DNA from: Nitrospirota bacterium
Lineage (GTDB): Bacteria; Nitrospirota; Thermodesulfovibrionia; Thermodesulfovibrionales; JdFR-85
Reading direction: 5' to 3'
Length of the DNA: 49,784 nucleotides
NCBI GenBank assembly: GCA_035873375.1
Contig: JAYWMQ010000055.1
Span: 1-49,784, forward strand
The notes under the pieces are model-generated. The model had not been told where the DNA came from and ran no database searches. It saw nothing but the letters and a program-made list of their open reading frames with translations. Below are positions 33,628-42,744 of this stretch, in pieces. A program made the position numbers and the translations under genes. The first letter of the stretch is position 1. Every line of letters starts with the position of its first letter.

Positions 33628-34637
33628 TGGATAAAGACAAGGCCAAGGCCCTTGAAATGGCCATATCACAGATCGAGAGGTCCTTTGGAAAAGGGGCCAT
33701 CATGCGCCTGGGGGCAAAGGGGGTAGTCGAGGGCATTCAGAGTATCCCCACCGGTTCTCTCGGGCTTGACATTGCAACCGGGATAGGGGGATTTCCCCGC
33801 GGCAGGGTTGTTGAGATATACGGACCCGAGTCTTCGGGAAAAACAACCCTTGCACTGAACGCCATAGCACAGGCACAGAAGACCGGTGGGGTAGCTGCAT
33901 TTGTTGACGCAGAACACGCCCTCGATATTAATTATGCAAAAAGAATAGGCGTAAACATTGAAGACCTCCTTGTATCACAGCCCGATACAGGCGAGCAGGC
34001 ACTTGAGGTAACCGAGGCACTTGTAAGGAGTGGCGCTGTGGATATTGTAGTTGTTGACTCCGTGGCAGCCCTCGTTCCAAGGGCGGAGATAGAGGGAGAT
34101 ATGGGAGACAGTCTCCCGGGGCTGCAGGCAAGACTGATGAGCCAGGCCCTCAGGAAACTGACAGCAGCCATATCAAAGTCTCTGACCACGGTGGTCTTTA
34201 TCAACCAGTTAAGGATAAAGATCGGGGTGATGTTCGGCAATCCGGAAACCACCACTGGCGGAACGGCCCTGAAATTCTACTCCTCCATGAGGCTTGACAT
34301 CAGAAAGATCGACAGTATCAAGAACGGCCAGGAGATGATCGGCGGAAGGGTGAGGGTAAAGATGGTGAAAAACAAGGTTGCACCCCCGTTTAAACAGGCA
34401 GAGTTCGACATTTATTATAATGAGGGGATCTCCAGAGAAGGCGAGCTCATTGACCTCGGGGTACAGGGTGACATAGTCGAGAAGTCAGGGGCGTGGTATA
34501 GTTATGGTGGCACGAGAATAGGTCAGGGACGGGAAAATGCAAAGGACTACCTGAAAAAAAATCCTGAAATGGCACTTGAGATTGAAGACAAGGTTCGCGA
34601 ATCCTTTAATATCAGGAGGAACAATGGAAATCAATGA
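33627..34637 (+). CDS. recA: Recombinase RecA
   Basis: A 336-residue strand-exchange ATPase of homologous recombination and SOS induction. It has [10 protein letters not shown] near 21, the Walker A loop [20 protein letters not shown] near 65-84, [37 protein letters not shown] (Walker B), loop L1 [40 protein letters not shown], and the L2 region [19 protein letters not shown]. The ATG at 33627 was chosen: [20 protein letters not shown] is the normal start and GGAGG lies 5 nt before it. It overlaps thpR by 1 nt and pilT by 14 nt. No LexA-like box could be assigned upstream. Confidence 0.98.
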   Translation: MDKDKAKALEMAISQIERSFGKGAIMRLGAKGVVEGIQSIPTGSLGLDIATGIGGFPRGRVVEIYGPESSGKTTLALNAIAQAQKTGGVAAFVDAEHALDINYAKRIGVNIEDLLVSQPDTGEQALEVTEALVRSGAVDIVVVDSVAALVPRAEIEGDMGDSLPGLQARLMSQALRKLTAAISKSLTTVVFINQLRIKIGVMFGNPETTTGGTALKFYSSMRLDIRKIDSIKNGQEMIGGRVRVKMVKNKVAPPFKQAEFDIYYNEGISREGELIDLGVQGDIVEKSGAWYSYGGTRIGQGRENAKDYLKKNPEMALEIEDKVRESFNIRRNNGNQ

Positions 34638-35778
34638 ACTTCTGAAAGAGGCTTATTCGAGACAGGCTTCCGATCTTCATATCAAGGTAGGGTCTCCACC
34701 TGTGCTGAGGATTCATGGTGAGCTTGTCCCACTGCAAGGCATACAGAGAATAACACAGGAAGAGGCCCTCAAGATGGCTACTATCGTCATGAGTCCGGGC
34801 CAGAGGGAGCTGTTCAAGAAGAGACACGATATAGACCTCGCCTACAGCGTACCGGGACTCGGAAGATTCCGCTGCAATATACTTATCCAGCGCGGAACTA
34901 TCGGCCTTGTCTTCAGGGTAATACCCATGAAAATACCTACACTGGACGAGCTTAACCTACCGGAGGTCCTGAAAAAAATAGCCCTCGAGCCCCGAGGATT
35001 AATCCTCGTCACCGGAACAACAGGCAGCGGCAAGTCTACCACCCTTGCTGCGATTATTGACCATATCAATAATAACCGCACGAATAACATCATTACAATT
35101 GAAGACCCGATCGAGTATCTCCACCGGGACAAAAAGAGTATCATTAACCAGAGAGAGGTCGGCTCTGATACAGAATCCTTCAGCAAGGCCCTGAGGGCCG
35201 CCCTCCGTCAGGACCCGGACGTCATACTGGTAGGAGAGATGAGAGATTTCGAGACCATACAAACAGCAATCACTGCCGCTGAAACAGGACACCTTGTTCT
35301 AAGCACACTACATACCACTGACGCCACAGAAACTGTAAACAGGATAATTGCGGTCTTCCCCCCGTATCAGCACAAACAGATACGGACTCAGCTTTCATCT
35401 GTAATAAAAGGAATCGTCTCCATGAGACTTGTGCCAAGGGCTGATGGCAGCGGTCGTGTCCCTGCGGTAGAGGTACTCATGGCAACCGAGACCATTAAAG
35501 AGTGTATTTTTGACCCTGACAAGACAAAAATGATCTCTGATGTTATTGCAAAGAGCAAGGTTCATTACGGAATGCAGACCTTTGACCAGTCCATTTACGA
35601 TCTCTTCAAGTCCGGGCTTATAACCTATGAAGAGGCACTGATGCGCGCGACCAACCCTGATGATTTTACACTTAAGGTAAAAGGAATCCAGTCGACAAGT
35701 GACCTCACCTATGAAGATATCGAACAACAAAAGCAAGGGTCAAAGAGCGGCATCCCGATCGAGCGATTCCACCAGTAG
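34624..35778 (+). CDS. pilT: Type IV pilus retraction ATPase PilT
   Basis: A 384-residue hexameric motor that depolymerises type IV pili (twitching, DNA uptake). It has [20 protein letters not shown] at the start, Walker [21 protein letters not shown] near 132-151, the Asp box [20 protein letters not shown], Walker [21 protein letters not shown], and the His box [20 protein letters not shown]. The PilT-specific C-terminal motif is seen as AIRNLI-like [20 protein letters not shown] (here [20 protein letters not shown]). The ATG at 34624 follows AGGAGG and lies inside the last codons of recA. No other pilus genes are in the window. Confidence 0.95.
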   Translation: MEINELLKEAYSRQASDLHIKVGSPPVLRIHGELVPLQGIQRITQEEALKMATIVMSPGQRELFKKRHDIDLAYSVPGLGRFRCNILIQRGTIGLVFRVIPMKIPTLDELNLPEVLKKIALEPRGLILVTGTTGSGKSTTLAAIIDHINNNRTNNIITIEDPIEYLHRDKKSIINQREVGSDTESFSKALRAALRQDPDVILVGEMRDFETIQTAITAAETGHLVLSTLHTTDATETVNRIIAVFPPYQHKQIRTQLSSVIKGIVSMRLVPRADGSGRVPAVEVLMATETIKECIFDPDKTKMISDVIAKSKVHYGMQTFDQSIYDLFKSGLITYEEALMRATNPDDFTLKVKGIQSTSDLTYEDIEQQKQGSKSGIPIERFHQ

Positions 35779-36223
35779 TGCCAGGGGCTATGCCTTACGG
35801 CTCCTGAGTATCAGGGGAAGGAGTGAAAGGGAGCTCAGGGACCGTTTAAGGAGAAAGGGGTTTAAAGAAGACACCATCGATACAACTGTCTCGGCACTAA
35901 AAGAATTCGGCCTTATTGATGACCCGGCACTGGCAGATGATCTCATATCGTATGCCGTTAATAGAAAAAGCCTTGGCACAAGAGGAGTAAGAGCCCTGCT
36001 TCAAAAAAGAGGAATACCTGAGGATATTATTAACTCTTCGGGCATTGATACAATTGACGAGACAAAGAGTGCCGAGGAGCTTGTCCGGAAAAAGGTCAAG
36101 CTCTTTAAAGGACTTCCAAAAGAAAAGGTGATGAGGAGGCTCTACGGTATGCTGCAGCGGAGAGGGCATTCCTTTGAGACCATAAAGAGGGTTTTGGATG
36201 GAGAGAGGAAGAATCTGGAGTGA
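35699..36223 (+). CDS. recX: RecA regulator RecX
   Basis: A 174-residue protein made of three-helix RecX repeats: ALRLLSIRGRSERELRDRLR near 32-51, IDTTVSALKEFGLIDDPALA near 60-79, and SLGTRGVRALLQKRGIPEDI near 90-109, with a final repeat ending HSFETIKRVL. RecX binds the RecA filament and limits it. The reading frame overlaps pilT by 80 nt when the GTG at 35699 is used; an ATG at 35711 is an alternative. Neither has a good ribosome-binding site, so translation is probably coupled to pilT. The recA-pilT-recX order keeps regulator and target in one transcript. Confidence 0.9.
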   Translation: MTSPMKISNNKSKGQRAASRSSDSTSSARGYALRLLSIRGRSERELRDRLRRKGFKEDTIDTTVSALKEFGLIDDPALADDLISYAVNRKSLGTRGVRALLQKRGIPEDIINSSGIDTIDETKSAEELVRKKVKLFKGLPKEKVMRRLYGMLQRRGHSFETIKRVLDGERKNLE

Positions 36224-36284
36224 GGAAGTGATGGAGGATTGGAGTGATGGTAAATATATTAGACATAAATCAGGAGGTTGCGTT

Positions 36285-36620
36285 ATGAAGAGGTCTTTAC
36301 TGCTGTCTTTCTTGGTCTTTGTCTTATTCGCCGGCTGCACCAAGGCGATAAAATACACCTATGAGGAGATCAAGGACTACCCGCCACAGATTCAGGAACA
36401 TATCAAAAAGGCCGCAGTGGTCACCGGCATGACACTCCAGCAGGTAAGATATGCCTGGGAGGCACCAACCATAGTAAAAGTCCTTAAACCAACACCTGAC
36501 GGAAAGGACAGAGTCCAGTGGGAATATGACAGGTGGGGCGGGATGTTCAAGACCATACTGAGATTTACAGACGGCAAACTCACAGAGATAGTGAGTACGG
36601 AGCCGGGAATTGCAAAATAA
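36285..36620 (+). CDS. Small BamE/OmlA-like lipoprotein
   Basis: A 111-residue predicted lipoprotein. The signal MKRSLLLSFLVFVLFAGC ends in a lipobox (L-F-A-G-C). The mature part contains GMTLQQVRYAWEAPTIVKVL and then KDRVQWEYDRWGGMFKTILR with FTDGKLTEI. This is the short alpha-beta layout of SmpA/BamE-like proteins (G-M-T-x-x-Q-V, a W-x-Y strand, F-x-D-G-K-L), which in other bacteria help outer-membrane assembly. The similarity is by pattern only. The ATG at 36285 has CAGGAGG 7 nt before it; longer in-frame starts from 36198 would cover TGGAG repeat words. Confidence 0.7.
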   Translation: MKRSLLLSFLVFVLFAGCTKAIKYTYEEIKDYPPQIQEHIKKAAVVTGMTLQQVRYAWEAPTIVKVLKPTPDGKDRVQWEYDRWGGMFKTILRFTDGKLTEIVSTEPGIAK

Positions 36621-36623
36621 GCA

Positions 36624-36790
36624 GGCTGGCAAGCTGGCAAGCGAGCAGGCTGGCAAGCTTAAAGGATAATAGGGCTGGCAGAATAAACAGGCTGACAAGC
36701 TTAAAAACTTAAAGGATTAAAAGCTTAAAGGATTAAAGGACTGAGCATTTTGTCGTTTTGTCTGCTTTCTGGCTTGTTAGCTTGCCAGCC
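36624..36790. repeat. GCTNNCA words in opposite orientations before alaS
   Basis: Plus-strand words GGCTGGCA, AGCTGGCA, AGCGAGCA and GGCTGGCA run from 36624 to 36655, with looser ones to about 36705. The opposite orientation appears at 36771-36790 (GGCTTGTTAGCTTGCCAGCC). The outer copies can pair over 19 positions with two mismatches, giving a long-range stem with a loop of about 130 nt, ending 25 nt before alaS. Between them are AAGGATTAAA-type words. Confidence 0.7.
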
Positions 36791-36815
36791 AAAATATAAA
36801 AAACAAAGGACTTTT

Positions 36816-39455
36816 ATGACGAGTAGAGAGATACGCGAGAGTTTTCTCCGGTTTTTCGGGGAAAGAGATCATGCGGTTGTAAAGAGCTCACCCCTTGTTC
36901 CCCATGACGACCCTACCCTGCTCTTTACCAATGCAGGAATGGTACAGTTCAAAGGGGTGTTTCTCGGAATCGAGAGCAGGCATTACAGGAGGGCCGCCTC
37001 CTGTCAGAAGTGTATGCGTGCAGGGGGAAAACACAGTGACCTCGAAAATGTTGGACATACGGCAAGGCACCACACTTTTTTTGAAATGCTCGGAAACTTC
37101 TCTTTTGGAGATTATTTCAAGAAAGATGCTATATCCCTTGCCTGGGAACTACTGACCGAATGGTTTAAACTGCCGAAGGAAAGACTCTATGCCACTGTTT
37201 ATGAAGAGGATGACGAGGCAGAGAGGATATGGAAGGATGAAACCGGCATTGAACACTCCAGGATTGTCCGCCTTGGCGCAAAAGACAATTTCTGGCAGAT
37301 GGCTGATACAGGACCCTGCGGACCCTGCTCCGAAATACTTATCGACCAGGGAGAATCCGTGGGTTGCGGCAGCAAGGAGTGTGCACCCGGGTGTGACTGT
37401 GACAGGTTCCTTGAACTCTGGAACCTCGTCTTCATGCAGTACAACAGGGACGAAAAGGGGAACCTTACACCTCTGCCGCATCCAAGCATAGATACGGGAA
37501 TGGGGCTTGAACGTATCACGGCAGTACTTCAGGGCAAATTGAATAACTTTGACACTGACCTCTTTGAACCTATCATCAGGGAGATATCCACTCTTTCAGG
37601 TATAAAATACGGAGCTTCTCCGGACACAGACGCATCCATCAGGGTGATAGCCGATCATGTCCGCGCAACAACCTTCCTGCTCTCTGAAGGTGTTGTACCT
37701 TCAAATGAAGGACGGGGTTATGTGCTCAGACGGATAATCCGCAGGGCATCAAGACATGCAAGGCTTCTGAACCTGCATGAACCGTGTCTTTATAAAATCG
37801 TCATCCCTGTTATTGACTCAATGGGCGACCTCTATCCGGAAATCACAGATGAAAGAGGGAGGACCCAAAAACTCCTCAGGATTGAAGAAGAAAATTTTAC
37901 AAGGACAATTGAGCTCGGGATGAATATACTTGATGATGTTATTGCAAAGATAAAAAAAGAGGGAGAAACAGTTATTCCCGGTGAAGAGGTCTTCAAACTC
38001 TATGATACATATGGCTTTCCCCTTGACCTTGCACGGGATATTGCAATGGATGCAGGTTTAAGCATCGATGAAGAGGGGTTTCAGCGGGAGATGGAGATGC
38101 AGCGCAATAGGGCAAGGGCTGTATGGAGTGCGGAAGATCGTGCACTGACCTCTGTCTATGCTGAAATCGTCAAAGAGACCGGTGAAACGGAATTCACGGG
38201 CTATAACACTTTAAAAACTGAAGCATTAATTAAGGCATTGATCAAAGAAGGACGTCCAGTGGAGGAGTTGGCAGAGGGTGAAGAGGGAGAGATAATCCTT
38301 GACAAGACGCCGTTTTATGCCGAGTCCGGAGGCCAGGCGGGCGATGCCGGCATAATGGATACGGAAGAAGCCCATGTATGGGTCCTTGACACCAAAAAAC
38401 CGGTTCATGGCCTTCACGTGCATCGCGTAGAAATAAAACGCGGAAAGGTCAGAAAAGGGGAACGGGTTACCTGCAGTGTTGATGAAGAGAAAAGAAGGGC
38501 TACCATGAGAAACCATACAGCCACCCACCTCCTGCACAAGGCATTAAAGATAGTTCTTGGTGAGCATGTCAGGCAGGCAGGCTCATGGGTAACCCCTGAA
38601 AGGTTGAGATTTGACTTTACACACTTCTATGCCCTGCAAAAAAACGAGATAAAGAAGATTGAAGATATAGTAAACGAAACAATCCTCGACAATCTCCCTG
38701 TCCGGACAGATGTCATGTCCATTGAAGAGGCGATGAAGACCGGGGCGGTTGCCCTCTTTGATGAAAAGTACGGAGAAACCGTCCGGGTCGTCTCAGTAGG
38801 AGACTTCAGCAGGGAGCTCTGCGGCGGCACACACTGCAGGGCAACAGGTGAGATAGGGCTCCTTGTAATTGTCTCGGAAGGAAGTGTTGCCTCTGGCGTC
38901 AGGAGGATAGAGGCGTTAACCGGAAGTGAAGCCCTTGAATACTTCAGACAGAAGGCATATGAACTTGATTCGATAAAAGAGCTGCTGAAGACGGAAACAC
39001 CCCTGCAAAAGACGGAAAAACTCCTCTCTGCCATGAAAGCACTCGAGAAGGAGGTTCAGAAACTCAGGACTGGCACCTCAAGCGATGCAATTGCAGAGGC
39101 GCTGAAAGAGGCAAAGGAACTGAATGGTGTAAAGGTCATAAAGACAAGAAAGGATGGCCTTAATCCAAAGGAACTCCGTCTGCTGGCAGATAACATAAAG
39201 GACCGCATTCAGTCGGGTATCATTATAGCTTCATCAGCAATTGACAGCCAGGCTGCCATAGTCTGCATGATAACAAAGGACCTGAAGGGCCACTATAATG
39301 CCGGAGAGATTGTAAAAAGACTTTCCGCCCTTGCAGGCGGCAAGGGGGGTGGCAGGCCGGACATGGCTCAGGGTGGCATCAAAGAGGTGAAAAAACTTGA
39401 TTCTGTCCTCGATAAAGTGTACGATATAATAAAGGCCACGCGGGGCAATGGGTAA
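36816..39455 (+). CDS. alaS: Alanyl-tRNA synthetase
   Basis: An 879-residue class II synthetase charging tRNA-Ala. The catalytic core has MTSREIRESFLRFFGERDHA at the start, LFTNAGMVQFKGVFLG near 38-53, QKCMRAGGKHSDLENVGHTA, HHTFFEMLGNFSFGDYFK (motif 2), and the GMGLERI motif 3. The editing domain carries HTATHLLHKALKIVLGEHVR and CGGTHCRATGEIGL with the zinc ligands. A coiled coil and C-Ala domain ending AGGKGGGRPDMAQGG follow. The ATG at 36816 was chosen over a longer frame beginning in repeats because it gives the standard N-terminus and has AAAGGA 5 nt upstream. Length is normal. Confidence 0.97.
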   Translation: MTSREIRESFLRFFGERDHAVVKSSPLVPHDDPTLLFTNAGMVQFKGVFLGIESRHYRRAASCQKCMRAGGKHSDLENVGHTARHHTFFEMLGNFSFGDYFKKDAISLAWELLTEWFKLPKERLYATVYEEDDEAERIWKDETGIEHSRIVRLGAKDNFWQMADTGPCGPCSEILIDQGESVGCGSKECAPGCDCDRFLELWNLVFMQYNRDEKGNLTPLPHPSIDTGMGLERITAVLQGKLNNFDTDLFEPIIREISTLSGIKYGASPDTDASIRVIADHVRATTFLLSEGVVPSNEGRGYVLRRIIRRASRHARLLNLHEPCLYKIVIPVIDSMGDLYPEITDERGRTQKLLRIEEENFTRTIELGMNILDDVIAKIKKEGETVIPGEEVFKLYDTYGFPLDLARDIAMDAGLSIDEEGFQREMEMQRNRARAVWSAEDRALTSVYAEIVKETGETEFTGYNTLKTEALIKALIKEGRPVEELAEGEEGEIILDKTPFYAESGGQAGDAGIMDTEEAHVWVLDTKKPVHGLHVHRVEIKRGKVRKGERVTCSVDEEKRRATMRNHTATHLLHKALKIVLGEHVRQAGSWVTPERLRFDFTHFYALQKNEIKKIEDIVNETILDNLPVRTDVMSIEEAMKTGAVALFDEKYGETVRVVSVGDFSRELCGGTHCRATGEIGLLVIVSEGSVASGVRRIEALTGSEALEYFRQKAYELDSIKELLKTETPLQKTEKLLSAMKALEKEVQKLRTGTSSDAIAEALKEAKELNGVKVIKTRKDGLNPKELRLLADNIKDRIQSGIIIASSAIDSQAAIVCMITKDLKGHYNAGEIVKRLSALAGGKGGGRPDMAQGGIKEVKKLDSVLDKVYDIIKATRGNG

Positions 39456-39496
39456 TTTCAGGGAATCAGGATATTAATGACCTACCCCCATGCCCC
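39442..39496 (+). terminator. Possible terminator hairpin after alaS
   Basis: GGGGCAATGGGTA (39442-39454) can pair with TACCCCCATGCCCC (39483-39496) with one or two bulges. The left arm overlaps the alaS stop. An AT-rich run follows, but not a clean T tract, so termination is plausible rather than certain. Confidence 0.35.
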
Positions 39497-39549
39497 ATAA
39501 ATTATAACCTTATTAACCCTAATTTAAGCCGTAATGGAAAGGAGGTTTT

Positions 39550-39879
39550 ATGACAATTTTCGATGTTGTCAGGAATGCATTACTTGCCGGTTTTGGAGTT
39601 CAGGAAAAGATAAAGGAATCGATTGATGAACTCGTAAAAAAGGGTGAATTGAGTGAAACCCAGGGGGCAAAGCTTGTGAAGGAGTGGTCTGAGAAGGCGG
39701 AAAAGAGTTCCGACGAACTGACGAAGAGCATATCCGATGTCCTTGCAAAGACGCTTGAGAAGATGAACCTCCCCACAAAGGAAAATATTGAGGATTTAAA
39801 CAAGAAGATTAAGGCGCTCTCTACGCGGGTCAAAAAGCTTGAAGCTACCATTGAAGGGTCTGAGCAGAAAGGCACTTAA
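39550..39879 (+). CDS. Phasin-like coiled-coil protein
   Basis: A 109-residue protein with a short hydrophobic, glycine-containing helix (VVRNALLAGFGVQEKIKESI) followed by long amphipathic helices rich in K, E and S, ending IKALSTRVKKLEATIE, a coiled coil. This is the profile of small phasin/PhaF-like proteins and of the helper proteins often encoded directly before ubiB/AarF genes. There are no PHA synthesis genes in the window, so a storage-granule role is not supported. A strong GGAAAGGAGG lies before the ATG, and TAATG couples it to ubiB. Confidence 0.7.
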   Translation: MTIFDVVRNALLAGFGVQEKIKESIDELVKKGELSETQGAKLVKEWSEKAEKSSDELTKSISDVLAKTLEKMNLPTKENIEDLNKKIKALSTRVKKLEATIEGSEQKGT

Positions 39880-41582
39880 TGCTCCTTGAATTCCTCAGGT
39901 TAAAAAGAACATACAGGAACATCAGCAGGATCCGCCAGATTGTCAATGTATTCCTCAAACACGGATTTGGCCAGTTCATAGAACAGCTGAACCTCCAGAG
40001 GGTAGTACCATTCAGGAAGAGGCTGAAGATTCTCGGCGCACCACCCGAGTTAGCCGGGCACACAATCCCTGCAAGATTAAGGCTCGCCTTTGAAGAACTT
40101 GGCCCTTCTTTCATAAAGCTGGCACAGGTACTTGCATCAAGGCCCGACCTCATAACAAAACCCTTCGCAGATGAATTCAAGAAACTGCAGGACGAAGTGC
40201 CTCCCTTTCCTTTCCACCATGTACGGCAAACCATAAAGGAAGATTTAGGGCTTTCTCCTGAGGATCACTTCGAAAGCATTGATGAAACACCCATTGCTGC
40301 AGCCTCTATCGCCCAGGTACATTATGCAACCCTGAAGGATGGAACCCCTGTTGTAATAAAGGTGCAGAGACCCGATATCAGCGATATAATAGAAACAGAC
40401 ATTATTATCCTGAAGGCCATCAGCTCCCGGATGGTGAAATATATTCCGGAAACAGAGTTCTTTAATCCCACGGGTATTGTTGAAGAGTTTTCAAAGACTA
40501 TCAGAAAGGAACTCGACTTCACGGAAGAGGGGAAAAACGCCTCCAGGTTCCGCAGGAATTTTGCAGGACATCCTCACATTTTTATACCCTCGATATTCCC
40601 GGACCTCGTCTCAAAGAGGCTCCTCGTAATGGAGCGGATAGAAGGCGTCAGGATTGATGACATTGAAGGCATAACCCGTCTCGGCCTTGACAGGACCGAG
40701 ATCGCCAGAATAGGAGTGGCTGCCTATTTCAAGATGTTTCTTGAGGACGGTTTTTTTCACGCAGACCCCCATCCGGGCAACCTGTTTGTTATGCCCGACG
40801 GACGCCTGGGCCTTGTGGATTTCGGTATTATCGGATGGCTCTCCCCTGATATGATGGAAAGCATTGCCTCAGCCCTTGTAGCCCTTGTAAAAAAAGACTT
40901 CGACTCCCTGATCGATGAGTATATAGCCCTCGGCCTCGTCACGGAAGATGTAGATATAGAGGCGTTTAAACGGGAATTCAAGGCTGATATTATAGACTTC
41001 CTCATTCCCCTTTATGACCTCACAATCTCCGAGATAAATATTGCCCAGTACCTTGACACCCTGATGCACGTTGCCATAAAACACCGCATGAAGATACCCT
41101 CGGATCTGCTGCTGCTCAACAAGTGCATGCTTATACTCGACAGTATCGGCAGGGAGCTTGACCCTAACTTCAACTTCATAAGTATTGCAGAACCCTACGC
41201 ATCGCGCCTCATAAAAAGCAGGTATAACCCGAAGAAAATCTACAAACAGATGGAAAAGCAGATCAAAGACCTGACGGACTTCGCAACAACCACACCAAAA
41301 CAGGTGAGAATCCTCATGAGAAAGGCCCTGAAGGACGACCTCCATATAAAGATGACCCCTTTGGGGCTCGACCGCCTTATAAGGGATATCGACCGCTCAA
41401 CCAACCGCCTCGCCTTCAGTATTGTTATTGCAGCCATTATCCTGAGCTCTGCCATACTTACCCTCTCGGAGACAGGTGGCCGTGTCTTTGACATACCACT
41501 GCTGGGTCTTGCAGGGTTCCTGATGGCCTTCATGCTCGGGCTCTGGCTGCTTTATTCGATTATACGTTCGGGAAGACTCTGA
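39879..41582 (+). CDS. ubiB: UbiB/AarF (ABC1) atypical kinase
   Basis: A 567-residue member of the UbiB family of protein-kinase-like ATPases that support ubiquinone or other quinone/lipid metabolism at the inner membrane. It has FEELGPSFIKLAQVLASRPD near 70-89 (the K-x-G-Q-like signature), PIAAASIAQVHYATLKDGTP near 136-155 (the alanine-rich replacement of the glycine loop), VVIKVQRPDI (catalytic lysine), FFHADPHPGNLFV near 290, and GLVDFGIIGWLSPDM (the D-F-G equivalent). Two C-terminal membrane helices (SIVIAAIILSSAILT, LLGLAGFLMAFMLGLWLLYS) complete the usual architecture. It is coupled to the phasin-like gene. Confidence 0.92.
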   Translation: MLLEFLRLKRTYRNISRIRQIVNVFLKHGFGQFIEQLNLQRVVPFRKRLKILGAPPELAGHTIPARLRLAFEELGPSFIKLAQVLASRPDLITKPFADEFKKLQDEVPPFPFHHVRQTIKEDLGLSPEDHFESIDETPIAAASIAQVHYATLKDGTPVVIKVQRPDISDIIETDIIILKAISSRMVKYIPETEFFNPTGIVEEFSKTIRKELDFTEEGKNASRFRRNFAGHPHIFIPSIFPDLVSKRLLVMERIEGVRIDDIEGITRLGLDRTEIARIGVAAYFKMFLEDGFFHADPHPGNLFVMPDGRLGLVDFGIIGWLSPDMMESIASALVALVKKDFDSLIDEYIALGLVTEDVDIEAFKREFKADIIDFLIPLYDLTISEINIAQYLDTLMHVAIKHRMKIPSDLLLLNKCMLILDSIGRELDPNFNFISIAEPYASRLIKSRYNPKKIYKQMEKQIKDLTDFATTTPKQVRILMRKALKDDLHIKMTPLGLDRLIRDIDRSTNRLAFSIVIAAIILSSAILTLSETGGRVFDIPLLGLAGFLMAFMLGLWLLYSIIRSGRL

Positions 41583-41586
41583 AGAA

Positions 41587-42570
41587 TTAAAATTTATACC
41601 TGTATCCAAATCCAACCATAAAATCAGGGGCTCCTGCGGTATTTGTATCTTCCGAGAAGGAAAATTCCAGGAATCTTCCGGGATTAATCCGGTATCTGCC
41701 GCCAAGGCTCAGAATCGTAGCAACTTCATCTATGGCCCTGATGCCTGTATTCTTAAAAGGCGAACCCTGAATAAAAAACTGGGTATTAAGCGAAAGACTT
41801 CCGGAATAAAGCCACTCCACACCCACTGCACCATAAAGATAGTCCTCAAGGTCGATCGTCTCTTCACCCCTGAAACTGTCAGTAAAAACAGCCCCTGCAT
41901 TAAAATATGTCATGAGCCTGTCACCAATGCCTTTATTTACGAGAAGGGCAACACTTGTATCCAGGGCTCCGTTTCCGTAACCGCTTTCCGGATCACCCGT
42001 TGGAAATTCGACAAAACCGTAGATACTCACATAAGGGTCTTTGACGTAAACTGCCTTTTTAATTCCCATTCTTATATCACCTAAGGCTATCTCTCCGGAT
42101 TTACCGGCAACAACCGTCCTGCCGTTATGAGTGACCTCAAACAGGAAATCATTAGGGGGCCTGTTACTCCTGCCATAATCAGGAAATCCAAAGGCACTGT
42201 GATAAGACTCCAGAAATCCGTCCAGAAACCCGCTGTTAAAACTTATAACAGGAAGGTCGAGACTTAGTTCAAACGAATCACCAAAAAAAAGCCTTTTTAT
42301 CTGAATATCCATAATTGCGGCCTCTAAATCAAGGTTAAAGGACCAGTCTCCTGATGTTTTAACAAGATAGGTACTTGAATACATGAGATTGAGGCCAATG
42401 GAGTTTTCAGTCTCGGCAGATATAATTGAAGGACTTCCAATTGCAAGAAAGAGCGGAAAGCTATTTCTTATATTGAGGGGGACCTCAAAACCCCTGACTG
42501 TGCCTGCTGTACCAAGAAACGAGACCAGACACAGAATAATGGCAATCAGGTTTTTTTTATTAGTACGCAT
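41587..42570 (-). CDS. DUF3187 family outer-membrane-like protein
   Basis: A 327-residue secreted protein with a signal peptide (NLIAIILCLVSFLGTAGTVRG). The mature part has FEVPLNIRNSFPLFLAIGSP, then SLDLPVISFNSGFLDGFLES and YHSAFGFPDYGRSNRPPNDF. The R-N-x-x-P and F-H-x-x-F/P-D-x-G-R pattern is that of DUF3187. It has alternating beta strands and ends in an aromatic (FMVGFGYRYKF), as outer-membrane barrels do. Function unknown. The ATG at 42568-42570 (MRTNKKN) has AAGG at a good distance; a GTG eight codons earlier is possible. It is the only minus-strand gene in the right half and converges on ubiB with a 4-nt gap. Confidence 0.8.
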   Translation of the reverse strand: MRTNKKNLIAIILCLVSFLGTAGTVRGFEVPLNIRNSFPLFLAIGSPSIISAETENSIGLNLMYSSTYLVKTSGDWSFNLDLEAAIMDIQIKRLFFGDSFELSLDLPVISFNSGFLDGFLESYHSAFGFPDYGRSNRPPNDFLFEVTHNGRTVVAGKSGEIALGDIRMGIKKAVYVKDPYVSIYGFVEFPTGDPESGYGNGALDTSVALLVNKGIGDRLMTYFNAGAVFTDSFRGEETIDLEDYLYGAVGVEWLYSGSLSLNTQFFIQGSPFKNTGIRAIDEVATILSLGGRYRINPGRFLEFSFSEDTNTAGAPDFMVGFGYRYKF

Positions 42571-42698
42571 CACATAAACCTTTTTTGTTGTCACATCCTT
42601 CTATCCAAAACCAGGGATAAATGGTTGTTGGAAGCAATATGTTTGAGGTTTTTATCGGTGAATCCGGGCTCTAATTTCTCATATACTACAGAAATGAA

Positions 42699-42728
42699 TT
42701 GATATAATAGTGCAAAAGAAATTATACT
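42699..42728 (+). promoter_or_regulatory. Possible sigma-70-like promoter for queH
   Basis: TTGATA (42699-42704) and TATACT (42723-42728) are separated by 18 nt in the divergent DUF3187/queH gap. The -10 would put the transcript start about 10 nt before the queH ATG, leaving a very short leader. Confidence 0.4.
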
Positions 42729-42744
42729 AAATATCAGTAGACTA

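Noticed and set aside
34576-34623. N-terminal extension of PilT
   Set aside because: It lies inside recA, and the ATG at 34624 follows AGGAGG and gives the usual PilT start.
36750-36815. N-terminal extension of AlaS by 22 residues
   Set aside because: The extra residues come from repeat words; the ATG at 36816 gives the normal AlaS start and has its own AAAGGA.
36624-36815. T-box leader before alaS
   Set aside because: No T-box consensus or specifier-loop structure was recognised; the stem is made of repeat words.
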